The translations under genes and the position numbers were made by a program. Under the pieces are notes generated by a model. The model saw only the letters and a list, made by a program, of their open reading frames with translations, searched no databases and had not been told where the DNA came from. From Marinobacterium rhizophilum (GTDB taxonomy: Bacteria; Pseudomonadota; Gammaproteobacteria; Pseudomonadales; Balneatricaceae): a DNA stretch of 64,000 nucleotides. Position 1 is the stretch's first letter. Each line of letters starts with the position of its first letter. Below are positions 1-8,606 of the stretch, piece by piece. The stretch is taken from positions 5,144,774-5,208,773 of the forward strand of contig NZ_CP073347.1 in assembly GCF_024397915.1 (NCBI RefSeq). The letters run 5' to 3'.

Positions 1-266
1 ACAAGGGGTTGCAGTGCCACTGTCGTCGGGCCGATCTCAGTGTAGGAGAGTTTGGAGGCGCGAAACTGATCCCCCTTGCGCATCACCATGCGCACCAGCA
101 GTGCCTGGGACCCTTCGGGCAGGGCCTCGAATTGCGCCAGTCGCACAGCTTCCTGCGGCGTCAACAGGTCGGCATGGTGTCCGGCTACCCAGCGCAGGAC
201 GCTGCGAAAGTTTTGCAGGTAGTAACGCGGATTGTCGAGACTGGCCGTTGCCGGCCGGTCGGGCAT
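1..266 (-). CDS. VRR-NUC domain nuclease, N-terminal part (cut by window edge)
   Basis: The minus strand reads an open frame from ATG at 266 to the window edge, about 88 residues. Its N-terminus contains NPRYYLQNFRSVLRWV, then HADLLTPQEA, then QALLVRMVMRKGDQFRASKL. This is the characteristic opening of bacterial VRR-NUC (FAN1-like) proteins, structure-specific nucleases involved in DNA repair. An in-frame stop lies about 36 bases upstream. A TTG at 275 is an alternative start and sits closer to the AAGGAC that may act as ribosome binding site. The catalytic VRR-NUC domain is C-terminal in this family and lies outside the window, so the assignment rests on the N-terminal domain alone. Confidence 0.75.
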   Translation of the reverse strand, partial: MPDRPATASLDNPRYYLQNFRSVLRWVAGHHADLLTPQEAVRLAQFEALPEGSQALLVRMVMRKGDQFRASKLSYTEIGPTTVALQPL

Positions 267-602
267 CGTTTTCAAGCGGTTGTCCTTCTTTCGTGCCGGC
301 TATCCGTGATCTGGAAACTCGATAAGGCATTTATCCTGCAGAGCAGGACGGCTTTGTGCTGCCTGCTGCTATTGTGCAAGCTGTGCAGCGAATATCGACC
401 CCACCGTGGCTATCCGTCATATTTAACACAGCCAGGCTGGAAGGGATTACTCTATAAAGGTTTCTCGCAAAGAACATTCAGCGCTGCTGATCCGCAAGCC
501 CCTGGCCTGATCTGGATCAAGGCATTGCATCGGTTTGTCGCCCAAACTGGGCTGGCGCAGCGGTAACGGCTGTTGTTAACCATAATGCCTGGCGGAGATA
601 AC
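267..602. other. Intergenic region without a recognisable gene
   Basis: This region separates the leftward nuclease gene from the rightward permease gene and must hold both promoters. The open frame on the plus strand that runs through it is the continuation of an antisense frame of the nuclease gene and resembles no protein family. I see no clear operator. Confidence 0.5.
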
Positions 603-1589
603 ATGCTGGAAATTTTCACTTACCTGGCCGATGTGCTGGTTTACGATCTGGCCGGGCTGGATCCGTCGTTAAAAGTTGCTGATGCGCTGCATTTCTTTAT
701 TGAAGACACCACCAAGATATTCGCCCTGTTGCTGGTGATGATCTATCTGATAGCCCTGATACGTGCCTCGCTCAGGGTTGAGCGGATTCGCCAGTGGCTG
801 AGTGGACGCAACCGTGCCACGGGCTACCTGCTGGGGTCGGTGTCGGGGGCTGTCACTCCCTTTTGTTCCTGCTCAAGTATCCCTGTTTTCCTGGGTTTCA
901 CATCCGCCGGGATTCCCATTGGTATCACCATGTCCTTTTTGCTGACGTCCCCGCTGATCAATGAAGTGGCGATTGTGCTGCTGGGCAGTTTGCTGGGGTG
1001 GAAGTTTACCCTGATGTATGTCGTGGTCGGTATGTCTGTTGGCATTCTGGGCGGTGCGGTGCTTGACCTGATCCGGGCTGAACGCCTGTTGCAGCCTTTT
1101 GCGGCCAAGGCCTATATCGATGCCGCCCAGGCGGGGGTAACGGCTGAGCCTTTACGCCTGACGCTGGCCGAGCGGCACCGATTTGCCGTGGATGAGTTGC
1201 ATGATATTTTCAGCCGGGTGTGGAAATGGGTTCTGATCGGTGTGGGGCTGGGGGCGGCGTTGCATGGCTTTGTACCGGAGGGCTGGTTTGAGCAGCACCT
1301 TGGGCAAGGGCAGTGGTGGTCTGTACCGGCGGCGGTACTGCTGGGTATTCCCCTGTACTCCAACGCAACGGGCATCATTCCGGTTATCGAGAGCCTGATC
1401 AGCAAGGGGCTGCCGATTGGTACCACGCTGGCGTTTTGCATGAATACGGTCGCGGCCAGTTTTCCGGAATTCATATTACTCAAGCAGGTTATGCAGTGGC
1501 GCCTGCTGGCAATGCTCTTCTGGCTGTTGCTGGTGGCTTTCACGCTGGTGGGCTGGATCTTTAACCTGCTGGCCCCCTTTATTCTCTAG
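603..1589 (+). CDS. DUF318/ArsP-family permease
   Basis: An integral membrane permease of 328 residues with about eight hydrophobic segments. The family signature is the segment PFCSCSSIPVFLGFTSAGIP followed by SFLLTSPLINEVAI, and the second half repeats it as IPLYSNATGIIPVIES. The conserved cysteines and helical-hairpin repeats are those of the DUF318 (YraQ/ArsP) family, some members of which export trivalent organoarsenicals. The ATG at 603 is chosen because GGAG lies 6 bases upstream; an in-frame TTG at 573 has no such site. A thioredoxin-fold protein follows 16 bases later, a pairing typical of these permeases. The substrate is unknown. Confidence 0.8.
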   Translation: MLEIFTYLADVLVYDLAGLDPSLKVADALHFFIEDTTKIFALLLVMIYLIALIRASLRVERIRQWLSGRNRATGYLLGSVSGAVTPFCSCSSIPVFLGFTSAGIPIGITMSFLLTSPLINEVAIVLLGSLLGWKFTLMYVVVGMSVGILGGAVLDLIRAERLLQPFAAKAYIDAAQAGVTAEPLRLTLAERHRFAVDELHDIFSRVWKWVLIGVGLGAALHGFVPEGWFEQHLGQGQWWSVPAAVLLGIPLYSNATGIIPVIESLISKGLPIGTTLAFCMNTVAASFPEFILLKQVMQWRLLAMLFWLLLVAFTLVGWIFNLLAPFIL

Positions 1590-1605
1590 ATACAGGAGAG
1601 CGTCG

Positions 1606-1842
1606 ATGAAAACATTCAAGGTACTGGGTTCGGGTTGCAGCAAATGTCAAAAGACGGCTGCCTTTATCGAACAGGTTGCGGCCGATATGGGTGTGGAGGT
1701 CCAGGTAGCCAAAGAAACCGATCCTGCTGTCATTATGCAGTATGGCGTTATGAGCACCCCCGCGGTTGTGGCCGATGAAACGCTGGTACACAGCGGCTCC
1801 ATCCCCCTGCGTGGCGCGATTGAAGGCTGGCTGGCGGCCTGA
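1606..1842 (+). CDS. Small thioredoxin-fold redox protein
   Basis: A 78-residue cytoplasmic protein of the 'redox-active disulfide protein 2' type. It starts MKTFKVLGSGCSKC, giving a redox-active C11-x-x-C14 pair after the first strand. The cis-proline motif STPAVV follows near residue 50, then VHSGSIPL. It lacks a signal peptide. CAGGAGAG precedes the ATG. It is co-transcribed with the upstream permease and may supply thiol chemistry or metal/metalloid handling for it (inferred from gene pairing). Confidence 0.8.
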   Translation: MKTFKVLGSGCSKCQKTAAFIEQVAADMGVEVQVAKETDPAVIMQYGVMSTPAVVADETLVHSGSIPLRGAIEGWLAA

Positions 1843-1863
1843 TCAGGCTACCGTGCCTGAACC

Positions 1864-2808
1864 TCATGAGGGTCGGCGGCCACGGTTCAGCTCGGCGTTG
1901 ACCAGGGCGCGCAGGCGGTTGGCGATGGGGGAGAGCTGGCGGCCTTTTACGAGCATGAGGTAATAGGGCGTCAGCACGATGGGCCGCCTGACCGGCAGCA
2001 CGGCGAGTTTGGCGCCGACGCGGTTGCCGATCAGCAGCTCCGAGACTTCACTTGCCAGCGGTGCAATGGCGGAGGTCGACACCAGCACGGCGATCATCGC
2101 CAGCAGGGAGGTGGTGTTGATGATGTTGCTGGGAGGCTGCGTCCTGGCCTCCAGAAAGGCCGAGTCCACCGCTTCGCGAATCGGTGCGCGGTGGGTTTGC
2201 ATGACCCATTCATAGTGCGTCAGATCCCCAATCAAGACTTCATTGGCCCGCGCCAGCGGGTGATCCTCCCGTACCAGCAGCTTCACCGTTTCGGTGCGTG
2301 CCGGCGTCAGCTCGAATTCACTGGCGTTAAAACCCTGTGGCAGCCGGGCCAGCACGAAGTCGTTCTTGCCGGATATCAGGTCGCGCACCAGTACCTCGCT
2401 GGCCTCCACGTTGACATGGATGTCGGCCCTGGGTGAGGTGGCCTTGAGCTGGTTGATGGCCGGAATCACAAATCCCACGGCGGCACCCGTCACGGCGCCC
2501 ACGGTCGCGATGCCGCCTTCGCCACTTTTCAGTTCATCCAGGTCCCTGGACAAATCCCGCAGTTCCACTAGCAGATTGTGTGCCCGCTGCGCCAGCGCGC
2601 GGCCGATCAGTGTCGGCACCATGCCCTTGGCGTGGCGCTCGAACAGCCGGGCGTCCAGGTGCTGTTCCACGTCGGCCAGCAAGCGAGATGCCGCCGGCTG
2701 GGTGATGGCCAGCTCATCGGCGGCCAGTCGAATCTGGCCGTGTTCGGCGATGGCGCTGATCAGGCGCAGCTGGTTGATCTTGAGATTTTTGGCACGTCCG
2801 AGTTCCAT
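1864..2808 (-). CDS. gbpR: LysR-family regulator, GbpR-like
   Basis: A 314-residue LysR-type regulator. The N-terminal winged helix-turn-helix (about residues 10-70) contains LRLISAIAEHGQIRLAADEL and ITQPAASRLLADVE; the remainder is the periplasmic-binding-like effector domain. It is divergent from a chvE-type sugar-binding protein gene. In Azospirillum and Agrobacterium, GbpR lies in just this arrangement and activates chvE in response to L-arabinose, galactose or fucose. A palindrome, ATACCA-GTAT-TGGTAT, lies 12 bases upstream of its start and may be its own operator and that of chvE. It probably regulates the whole arabinose locus. Confidence 0.82.
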   Translation of the reverse strand: MELGRAKNLKINQLRLISAIAEHGQIRLAADELAITQPAASRLLADVEQHLDARLFERHAKGMVPTLIGRALAQRAHNLLVELRDLSRDLDELKSGEGGIATVGAVTGAAVGFVIPAINQLKATSPRADIHVNVEASEVLVRDLISGKNDFVLARLPQGFNASEFELTPARTETVKLLVREDHPLARANEVLIGDLTHYEWVMQTHRAPIREAVDSAFLEARTQPPSNIINTTSLLAMIAVLVSTSAIAPLASEVSELLIGNRVGAKLAVLPVRRPIVLTPYYLMLVKGRQLSPIANRLRALVNAELNRGRRPS

Positions 2809-2820
2809 AAAACAAACCTC

Positions 2821-2836
2821 ATACCAGTATTGGTAT
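2821..2836. promoter_or_regulatory. Candidate GbpR operator
   Basis: A perfect inverted repeat, ATACCAGTATTGGTAT (6-bp arms, 4-bp spacer), sits between the divergent gbpR and chvE genes. LysR regulators usually bind dyad sites of this kind close to their own start. The role is inferred from position and symmetry. Confidence 0.5.
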
Positions 2837-2969
2837 GTATTCTTACAAATAATGAATTTGATTGATATGCATAACGCGAACTATCTTGGAGAGGCTCAAT
2901 CAGTAATAAAAATAATCTGTGCACCGGATCTCGGTTAAGGCTGGGACGGGCGCAAACCTGGAGAAGCTG

Positions 2970-4028
2970 ATGAAACAATTCAAGAAGCTCATGGCAACCG
3001 TTGCGATTGGAACTGCCATGCTGTCTGGCGCCGCTTTCGCTGCAGAGGGTTATGTCGGGATTTCCATGCCGACCAAGTCTTCGGCGCGCTGGATCTCGGA
3101 TGGCGACTCCATGATCAGCCAGCTCGAGGCCGCAGGCTTCAAGGCCGATCTGCAGTATGCCGAGGATGATATTCCCAACCAGCTGGCCCAGATTGAGAAC
3201 ATGATCGTGAAAGGGGTCGATGTGCTGGTGATCGCCGCGATCGACGGCACCACGCTGTCGAATGCGCTGGAAAACGCCCATGCTTCCGATATCAAGGTCA
3301 TCTCCTATGATCGCCTGATCCGCGAAAGCGAATATGTGGATTACTACGCCACCTTCGATAACTTCAAGGTCGGTGTGCAGCAGGCATCCACCCTTGTTGA
3401 CGGCATGAAAAAGCGTGGCGACGGGCCCTATAACGTCGAACTCTTTGGCGGCTCTCCAGACGACAACAATGCCTACTTCTTCTACAACGGTGCCATGTCG
3501 GTACTGCAGCCGCTGATCGACTCGGGCGAGATCGTGATCGTCTCCGGCCAGACGGGCATGGACACGGTAGGCACGCTGCGCTGGGACGGGGCTGTGGCCC
3601 AGGCGCGCATGGATAACCTGATGTCGGCGCACTACACCGACAAGAAAGTGCACGGCGTGCTGTCGCCCTACGATGGCCTGTCCATCGGGATTCTGTCGTC
3701 GCTCAAGGGTGTGGGCTATGGTTCCGCCGATCTGGCGATGCCCGTGGTATCGGGACAGGATGCCGAAGTGCAGTCCGTGAAATCCATCCTGGCGGGCGAG
3801 CAGTACTCCACCATTTTCAAGGATACCCGTGAACTGGCCCGCGTCACCGTGGGTATGGTCGAGGCCGTGCTGGCCGGTACCGATCCTGAAATCAACGACA
3901 CCACCACCTACGATAACGGCGTTAAAGTCGTGCCCTCCTATCTGCTGGAGCCTGTGCCGGTAGATGCGTCCAACTGGGAAGAAATCCTGATCGGCAGCGG
4001 CTACTACAGCATGGATCAGATCAAGTAA
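2970..4028 (+). CDS. chvE: Periplasmic multiple-sugar-binding protein, ChvE type
   Basis: A 352-residue periplasmic binding protein (type 1 fold). A signal peptide spans about residues 1-24 (cleavage near AFA-AEG). The mature protein reads VGISMPTKSSARWISDGDSM, then YAEDDIPNQLAQIENMI, DVLVIAAIDG, VISYDRLI and VELFGGSPDDNNA. These are hallmark segments of ChvE/XylF-like binding proteins for L-arabinose, D-xylose, galactose and related sugars. The ATG at 2970 follows GGAG at 6 bases. It is followed by a strong stem-loop and then its ATPase and permease. With the downstream arabinose enzymes, L-arabinose is the likely main ligand. Confidence 0.88.
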   Translation: MKQFKKLMATVAIGTAMLSGAAFAAEGYVGISMPTKSSARWISDGDSMISQLEAAGFKADLQYAEDDIPNQLAQIENMIVKGVDVLVIAAIDGTTLSNALENAHASDIKVISYDRLIRESEYVDYYATFDNFKVGVQQASTLVDGMKKRGDGPYNVELFGGSPDDNNAYFFYNGAMSVLQPLIDSGEIVIVSGQTGMDTVGTLRWDGAVAQARMDNLMSAHYTDKKVHGVLSPYDGLSIGILSSLKGVGYGSADLAMPVVSGQDAEVQSVKSILAGEQYSTIFKDTRELARVTVGMVEAVLAGTDPEINDTTTYDNGVKVVPSYLLEPVPVDASNWEEILIGSGYYSMDQIK

Positions 4029-4045
4029 CCCGCTATACGCAACCA

Positions 4046-4070
4046 GGCTCGCCGGATACTCCGGCGAGCC
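4046..4070 (+). terminator. Stem-loop between chvE and gguA
   Basis: GGCTCGCCGGA, a TAC loop and TCCGGCGAGCC form a perfect 11-bp stem 17 bases after the chvE stop. There is no U-tract, so it probably attenuates readthrough or protects the chvE transcript 3' end, giving more binding protein than membrane components. Confidence 0.6.
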
Positions 4071-4090
4071 AGCAGGATCGGGCTATTCCT

Positions 4091-5614
4091 ATGCAAGACA
4101 TTATTCTGGAGATGCGCGGCATCACCAAGACTTTCCCGGGCGTAAAGGCACTCAGCGACGTCAGTCTCAAGGTTCAGCGTGGCGAAATCCATGCGCTGTG
4201 CGGCGAGAACGGCGCGGGCAAGTCCACCCTGATGAAGGTCCTCAGCGGCGTTTACCCCCACGGCACTTATGAAGGCGATATCGTCTACGAAGGCAAGACA
4301 GTCGCGTTTGGCGGAATTGCCGACAGTGAAGATGAAGGCATCATCATCATTCACCAGGAGCTGGCGCTGGTGCCGCAGCTCTCGATTGCGGAAAACATTT
4401 TTCTGGGCAACGAAATCGCCGAGCGCGGCGTGATCGACTGGCCCCAGGTGTATTCAACCACCGAAGGGCTGTTGCGCAAGGTCGGCCTGACGGAGTCATC
4501 CTCCACCCATATCGGCAAGCTGGGCGTGGGCAAGCAGCAGCTGGTGGAAATCGCCAAGGCTCTGTCCAAAAAGGTAAAACTGCTGATACTGGACGAACCG
4601 ACGGCGGCGCTGCAGGAGAACGACAGCCAGAAGCTGCTGGATCTGCTGCTGGAGTTCAAGGCGCAGGGTATCTCGTCGATTCTGATCTCTCACAAGCTGA
4701 ACGAGATCAGCCGGGTGGCCGACACCATTACGGTGATTCGCGATGGCATGGCGGTGGCCACGCTGGACTGCCACAACGAAGAAATCAGTGAAGCCCGCAT
4801 TATCAGCGGCATGGTCGGGCGGGATATGGAACACCGTTATCCGCACCGAACGCCCAAAATCGGCGACAACCTGCTGGAAGTTTCGGACTGGAATGTCTGG
4901 CATCCCGAATCGGCCGAGCGCCAGATGATTCACGCTATCAACCTGAAGGTGGCGGCCGGTGAAGTGGTTGGCATTGCGGGGCTGATGGGATCCGGGCGCA
5001 CCGAGTTTGCCATGAGCCTGTTCGGCAAGAGCTACGGCCAGAATATCAGCGGCAGCGTGCGGCTCAAGGGCGAGGAGGTGAATGTATCCACGGTGCAAAA
5101 GGCGGTGGCCAACGGCCTGGCCTATGTCACCGAAGATCGCAAGGAGCTTGGGCTGGTGCTGGATGAAACTATTCTGCGCAACACCACCCTGGCAAACCTC
5201 GAAGGGGTATCGAGCCGCGGCGTGATCGACGATACGCAGGAGCGGCGCATCGCCGAGGATTACCGCAAGGCCCTGAACATCCGCACGCCGAGCGTGTTTC
5301 AGAAGGTCATGAACCTGTCCGGCGGTAATCAGCAGAAAGTGGTACTGAGCAAGTGGCTGTTCACCAGGCCCGATGTACTGATTCTCGATGAACCGACCCG
5401 CGGCATCGATGTCGGCGCGAAATTCGAAATCTACAGCATCATCAACCAGTTGGCTGACGAGGGTAAGGGCGTGATTGTGATCTCGTCCGAGATGCCCGAG
5501 TTGCTGGGTATTTGTGATCGCATCTATGTCATGAACGAAGGCGCTTTCCTGGGTGAACTGGCGGCGGCAGAGGCCAGCCAGGAAAAAATCATGTCCATGA
5601 TCGTGACGGCATAA
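4091..5614 (+). CDS. gguA: Sugar ABC transporter ATPase, GguA/MmsA type
   Basis: A 507-residue duplicated ABC ATPase of the RbsA/XylG/GguA class. The first half has an intact Walker A GENGAGKST (residues 38-46) and Walker B LLILDEPTAAL. The second half has the usual degenerate Walker A (GLMGSGRTE), then the signature LSGGNQQKVVLSKWL and LILDEPTRGIDVGAKFEIY. The protein powers import by the GguB permease of sugar delivered by ChvE. It is followed 13 bases later by gguB. Its length and features are normal for the family. Confidence 0.9.
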   Translation: MQDIILEMRGITKTFPGVKALSDVSLKVQRGEIHALCGENGAGKSTLMKVLSGVYPHGTYEGDIVYEGKTVAFGGIADSEDEGIIIIHQELALVPQLSIAENIFLGNEIAERGVIDWPQVYSTTEGLLRKVGLTESSSTHIGKLGVGKQQLVEIAKALSKKVKLLILDEPTAALQENDSQKLLDLLLEFKAQGISSILISHKLNEISRVADTITVIRDGMAVATLDCHNEEISEARIISGMVGRDMEHRYPHRTPKIGDNLLEVSDWNVWHPESAERQMIHAINLKVAAGEVVGIAGLMGSGRTEFAMSLFGKSYGQNISGSVRLKGEEVNVSTVQKAVANGLAYVTEDRKELGLVLDETILRNTTLANLEGVSSRGVIDDTQERRIAEDYRKALNIRTPSVFQKVMNLSGGNQQKVVLSKWLFTRPDVLILDEPTRGIDVGAKFEIYSIINQLADEGKGVIVISSEMPELLGICDRIYVMNEGAFLGELAAAEASQEKIMSMIVTA

Positions 5615-5627
5615 GCGGAGAATAATA

Positions 5628-6839
5628 ATGGAACAAGCTAAACCCCTGAACGATACGACCCCGGAGCCCCAGGCACGACCTTCCGTCGGCGCCTATCTGG
5701 CGAACCATCTGCGTGACTACGGCATGTTGCTGGCGCTGGTGGTCATCATGCTGCTGTTCGAGTTTCTCACCGACGGTACCCTGATGCGCCCGGTCAACCT
5801 GACCAACCTGTTCCTGCAGAACAGCTACATCATTATCATGGCCATCGGCATGCTGCTGGTCATCGTGGCCGGTCATATCGATCTGTCCGTGGGCTCGGTG
5901 GTGGGCTTTATCGGCGCCCTGGCGGCGGTGATGATGGTGGAATGGAACCTGCCGCCACTGGTGGTGGTGCCGGTCTGCCTGGTGGTCGGATTTCTGATCG
6001 GGGCGGCCCAGGGCTACTGGATTGCCTACTGGAAGATTCCGTCCTTTATCGTCACCCTGGCCGGCATGCTGGTGTTTCGCGGCCTGACGCTGGCGCTGCT
6101 GGCCGGGCAGTCGGTGGGTCCTTTTCCGAAGAACTTTCAGCTGCTGAGCACCGGCTTTGTGCCGGACCTGTTCGGCGTCGGGCGGCCCAACGTCACGGCC
6201 ATCATGCTGGGCGTGCTCGCGGCCGCCGCGATCGTAATTCTGGCGGCGCGCTCGCGTTCTCGGGCGATGAAATTCGGTATTGAAGACGAGCCGTTCAGCT
6301 TCTTTTTGGCCAAGAACGCCCTGATTGCCGGCGCCATCATCTTTATCTCCTATCTGCTGGCGACCTATCGCGGTCTGCCGAACGTGCTGATCACCATGGC
6401 GGTGCTGATCTCGGCCTACACCTTTCTGACCAACAGTACGACGCTGGGGCGGCGCATCTATGCCCTGGGCGGCAACGAAAAGGCGGCGCGCCTGTCTGGC
6501 ATCAACACCGAACGCCTGACCTTTCTGACCTTTGCCAACATGGGCATGCTTGCCGCATTGGCGGGGCTGATCTTTGCCGCACGGCTCAATACCGCGACGC
6601 CCAAGGGCGGGGTGGCGTTCGAGCTGGATGTCATCGCTGCAGTCTTTATCGGTGGCGCCTCGATGTCCGGCGGTGTCGGCAAGGTTATCGGCGCCGTGGT
6701 CGGCGCGTTCATCATGGGCGTCATGAACAACGGCATGTCGATTCTGGGGATCGGCATCGACTGGCAGCAGGTGATCAAGGGTCTGGTGCTGCTGGCGGCC
6801 GTTATTTTCGATGTCTACAACAAGAACAAGTCCCGCTAA
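5628..6839 (+). CDS. gguB: Sugar ABC transporter permease, GguB/MmsB type
   Basis: A 403-residue inner-membrane permease of the RbsC/XylH/GguB class, with about ten or more membrane segments. Diagnostic stretches are LVIVAGHIDLSVGSVVGFIG, FIVTLAGMLVFRGL, YALGGNEKAARLSGINT and AAVFIGGASMSGGVGKVIGA. It has the extra central segment that makes GguB/XylH permeases about 400 rather than 330 residues long. AGCGGAG precedes the ATG. It lies between gguA and the dehydratase gene with short gaps, so transport and catabolism appear to be one operon. Confidence 0.9.
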   Translation: MEQAKPLNDTTPEPQARPSVGAYLANHLRDYGMLLALVVIMLLFEFLTDGTLMRPVNLTNLFLQNSYIIIMAIGMLLVIVAGHIDLSVGSVVGFIGALAAVMMVEWNLPPLVVVPVCLVVGFLIGAAQGYWIAYWKIPSFIVTLAGMLVFRGLTLALLAGQSVGPFPKNFQLLSTGFVPDLFGVGRPNVTAIMLGVLAAAAIVILAARSRSRAMKFGIEDEPFSFFLAKNALIAGAIIFISYLLATYRGLPNVLITMAVLISAYTFLTNSTTLGRRIYALGGNEKAARLSGINTERLTFLTFANMGMLAALAGLIFAARLNTATPKGGVAFELDVIAAVFIGGASMSGGVGKVIGAVVGAFIMGVMNNGMSILGIGIDWQQVIKGLVLLAAVIFDVYNKNKSR

Positions 6840-6849
6840 GGAGTACAGG

Positions 6850-7815
6850 ATGCATCTTTCTCAGTTAAAAGGCGGCGGTGTGATTTGTCGCCAGGGTGAT
6901 ACGGCACGTCGGGTTCAGGGCGCAGACAGCACCTATGCACTGGCCCTGGAAGCCATCGCCGCCGGTACCACGCTGAAGCGCATAATCGAACAGTATGGGC
7001 TGGGCGAGCAGGTCGATCTGCTGGCATTGGCGGAGCAGGGGAAACTCGACTGCCCGGTACGTCATCCGGACCCTGCGCACATGTTTCTCACCGGCACCGG
7101 CCTGACTCATCTGGGGTCCGCCTCGACACGGGACGCCATGCATGCCACAGACGAGGGCATGAGCGATTCGATGAAGATGTTCAAGATGGGCATCGAGGGC
7201 GGCAAGCCGGCGCCGGGCGAGACGGGCGTGCAGCCCGAGTGGTTTTACAAGGGCACCGGTGTTGTCGCCATGGCGCCGGGTGATGCGTTGCTGTCACCTT
7301 CCTTTGCGCTGGATGGTGGCGAAGAACCCGAGATCGCCGGTGTCTATGTCATCGGGCCGGACGGTGCGGCGCATCGCATCGGTTTTGCGCTGGCCAACGA
7401 GTTCTCCGATCACGTCACCGAACGGCTTAACTACCTGTTCCTGGCCCACTCCAAGCTGCGCCCGGCCGCCTTTGGGCCCGAGCTGCTGATCGGGGATCTG
7501 CCGCGGGACATCCAGGGTACCTCGCGCATTGTGCGTGATGGCGCCGTGCTGTGGCAAAAGCCCTTTCTGTCGGGGGAGGACAACATGTCCCACACGATTG
7601 CCAACCTGGAGTATCACCACTTCAAGTACGGGCTCTTTTGCCAGCCCGGCGACCTGCACGTGCACATGTTCGGCACCGCGACCCTGTCGGTGGCCGATGC
7701 CATTGTGACCGAGGCGGGCGACCGCTTCGAAATCGAGGCGCCGGACTTTGGCCTGCCACTGCGTAATACGCTGCAGCTGGATGAGCCCCGCGATGTAGAG
7801 GTACGGCCGTTATGA
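6850..7815 (+). CDS. gguC: FAH-fold dehydratase, GguC/AraD1 family (probable 2-keto-3-deoxy-L-arabinonate dehydratase)
   Basis: A 321-residue protein of the fumarylacetoacetate-hydrolase fold, GguC/AraD1 subfamily. Recognisable segments are TGTGLTHLGSASTRDAMH near residue 83, then GVQPEWFYKGTG and GFALANEFSDHVTE. This family is linked to dehydration of 2-keto-3-deoxy sugar acids. In this operon the expected step is 2-keto-3-deoxy-L-arabinonate to 2-ketoglutarate semialdehyde. The ATG at 6850 is preceded by AAGGAG and lies 10 bases after gguB. The stop overlaps the start of the following SDR gene by 4 bases. The substrate is inferred from pathway context, not from a motif. Confidence 0.75.
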   Translation: MHLSQLKGGGVICRQGDTARRVQGADSTYALALEAIAAGTTLKRIIEQYGLGEQVDLLALAEQGKLDCPVRHPDPAHMFLTGTGLTHLGSASTRDAMHATDEGMSDSMKMFKMGIEGGKPAPGETGVQPEWFYKGTGVVAMAPGDALLSPSFALDGGEEPEIAGVYVIGPDGAAHRIGFALANEFSDHVTERLNYLFLAHSKLRPAAFGPELLIGDLPRDIQGTSRIVRDGAVLWQKPFLSGEDNMSHTIANLEYHHFKYGLFCQPGDLHVHMFGTATLSVADAIVTEAGDRFEIEAPDFGLPLRNTLQLDEPRDVEVRPL

Positions 7816-8606
7816 CGGCGCAGGCAGGCCAGGGGGCCAGAAGCGGACTCAAGGCTCTGTACCCGGATCTTGAGGGGCGCACGGTACTTATCAGTGGTGG
7901 TGCCACCGGTATTGGCCAGGCGGTGGTTGAGGCCTTTGCCCGCCAGGGTGCCCGCACCGCCTTCGTGGATCTGGCCGAGGCCCCCGGGCAGGCGTTGGCG
8001 CAGCAACTGCAGGACCAGGGCCACGAGGTGCTGTTCAAGCAGTGCGATATCACCGATACCAAGGCCTATCAGCAGGCGATTCAGCAGGTGGCGGAGCAGT
8101 ATGGCCCCATTACGGTGCTGGCCAACAATGCCGCCAATGATGTGCGCCACTCGCTGGACTCCCTGGGGTTTGAGCAGTTTGATGCCCTGGTTTCAGTGAA
8201 TCTCAAGCACGCGATGTTTGCCGCCCAGGCGGTGGCGCCGATGATGCGCAAGGCCGGTGGCGGCTCGATCATCAATTTCGGATCCGTAGGCTGGATGATG
8301 GCCACCGCGGGCTATCCGGTGTATGCCGCCAGCAAGGCGGCGGTGCATGGCATGACGCGGGGCCTGGCGCGGGAGCTGGGCGCCGATAACATCCGCGTCA
8401 ATACCCTGGTACCCGGCTGGGTGATGACCGAAAAGCAGCTGCAGCTGTGGGTCGACGAGAGTGCCAAGGACCTTATTAAACGCAGCCAGTGCATGGCAGG
8501 CTCCGTGATGCCGCAGGACATTGCCGATATGGCGCTGTTTCTGGCATCCGATGCGGCGGCCATGTGCTCGGCACAGAATTTCATTGTTGATGGAGGCTGG
8601 GTATGA
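7812..8606 (+). CDS. SDR dehydrogenase, probable L-arabinose 1-dehydrogenase
   Basis: A 264-residue classical short-chain dehydrogenase. The cofactor motif is GGATGIGQ (near residue 30), followed by LANNAAN. The catalytic Ser lies in INFGSVGWM and the Tyr/Lys in YPVYAASKAA. The C-terminus ends IVDGGWV. ATGA overlaps join it to the genes on both sides. The operon has dehydratase and semialdehyde dehydrogenase steps but no other sugar dehydrogenase, so oxidation of L-arabinose to the lactone is the most likely job. An Asp at the end of strand 2 (FVDLAE) suggests NAD preference. Confidence 0.72.
   Translation: MTAQAGQGARSGLKALYPDLEGRTVLISGGATGIGQAVVEAFARQGARTAFVDLAEAPGQALAQQLQDQGHEVLFKQCDITDTKAYQQAIQQVAEQYGPITVLANNAANDVRHSLDSLGFEQFDALVSVNLKHAMFAAQAVAPMMRKAGGGSIINFGSVGWMMATAGYPVYAASKAAVHGMTRGLARELGADNIRVNTLVPGWVMTEKQLQLWVDESAKDLIKRSQCMAGSVMPQDIADMALFLASDAAAMCSAQNFIVDGGWV

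Noticed and set aside
9..566. A 185-codon open frame on the plus strand at the window start
   Set aside because: Its first half is antisense to the VRR-NUC gene and the second half has no coding character.
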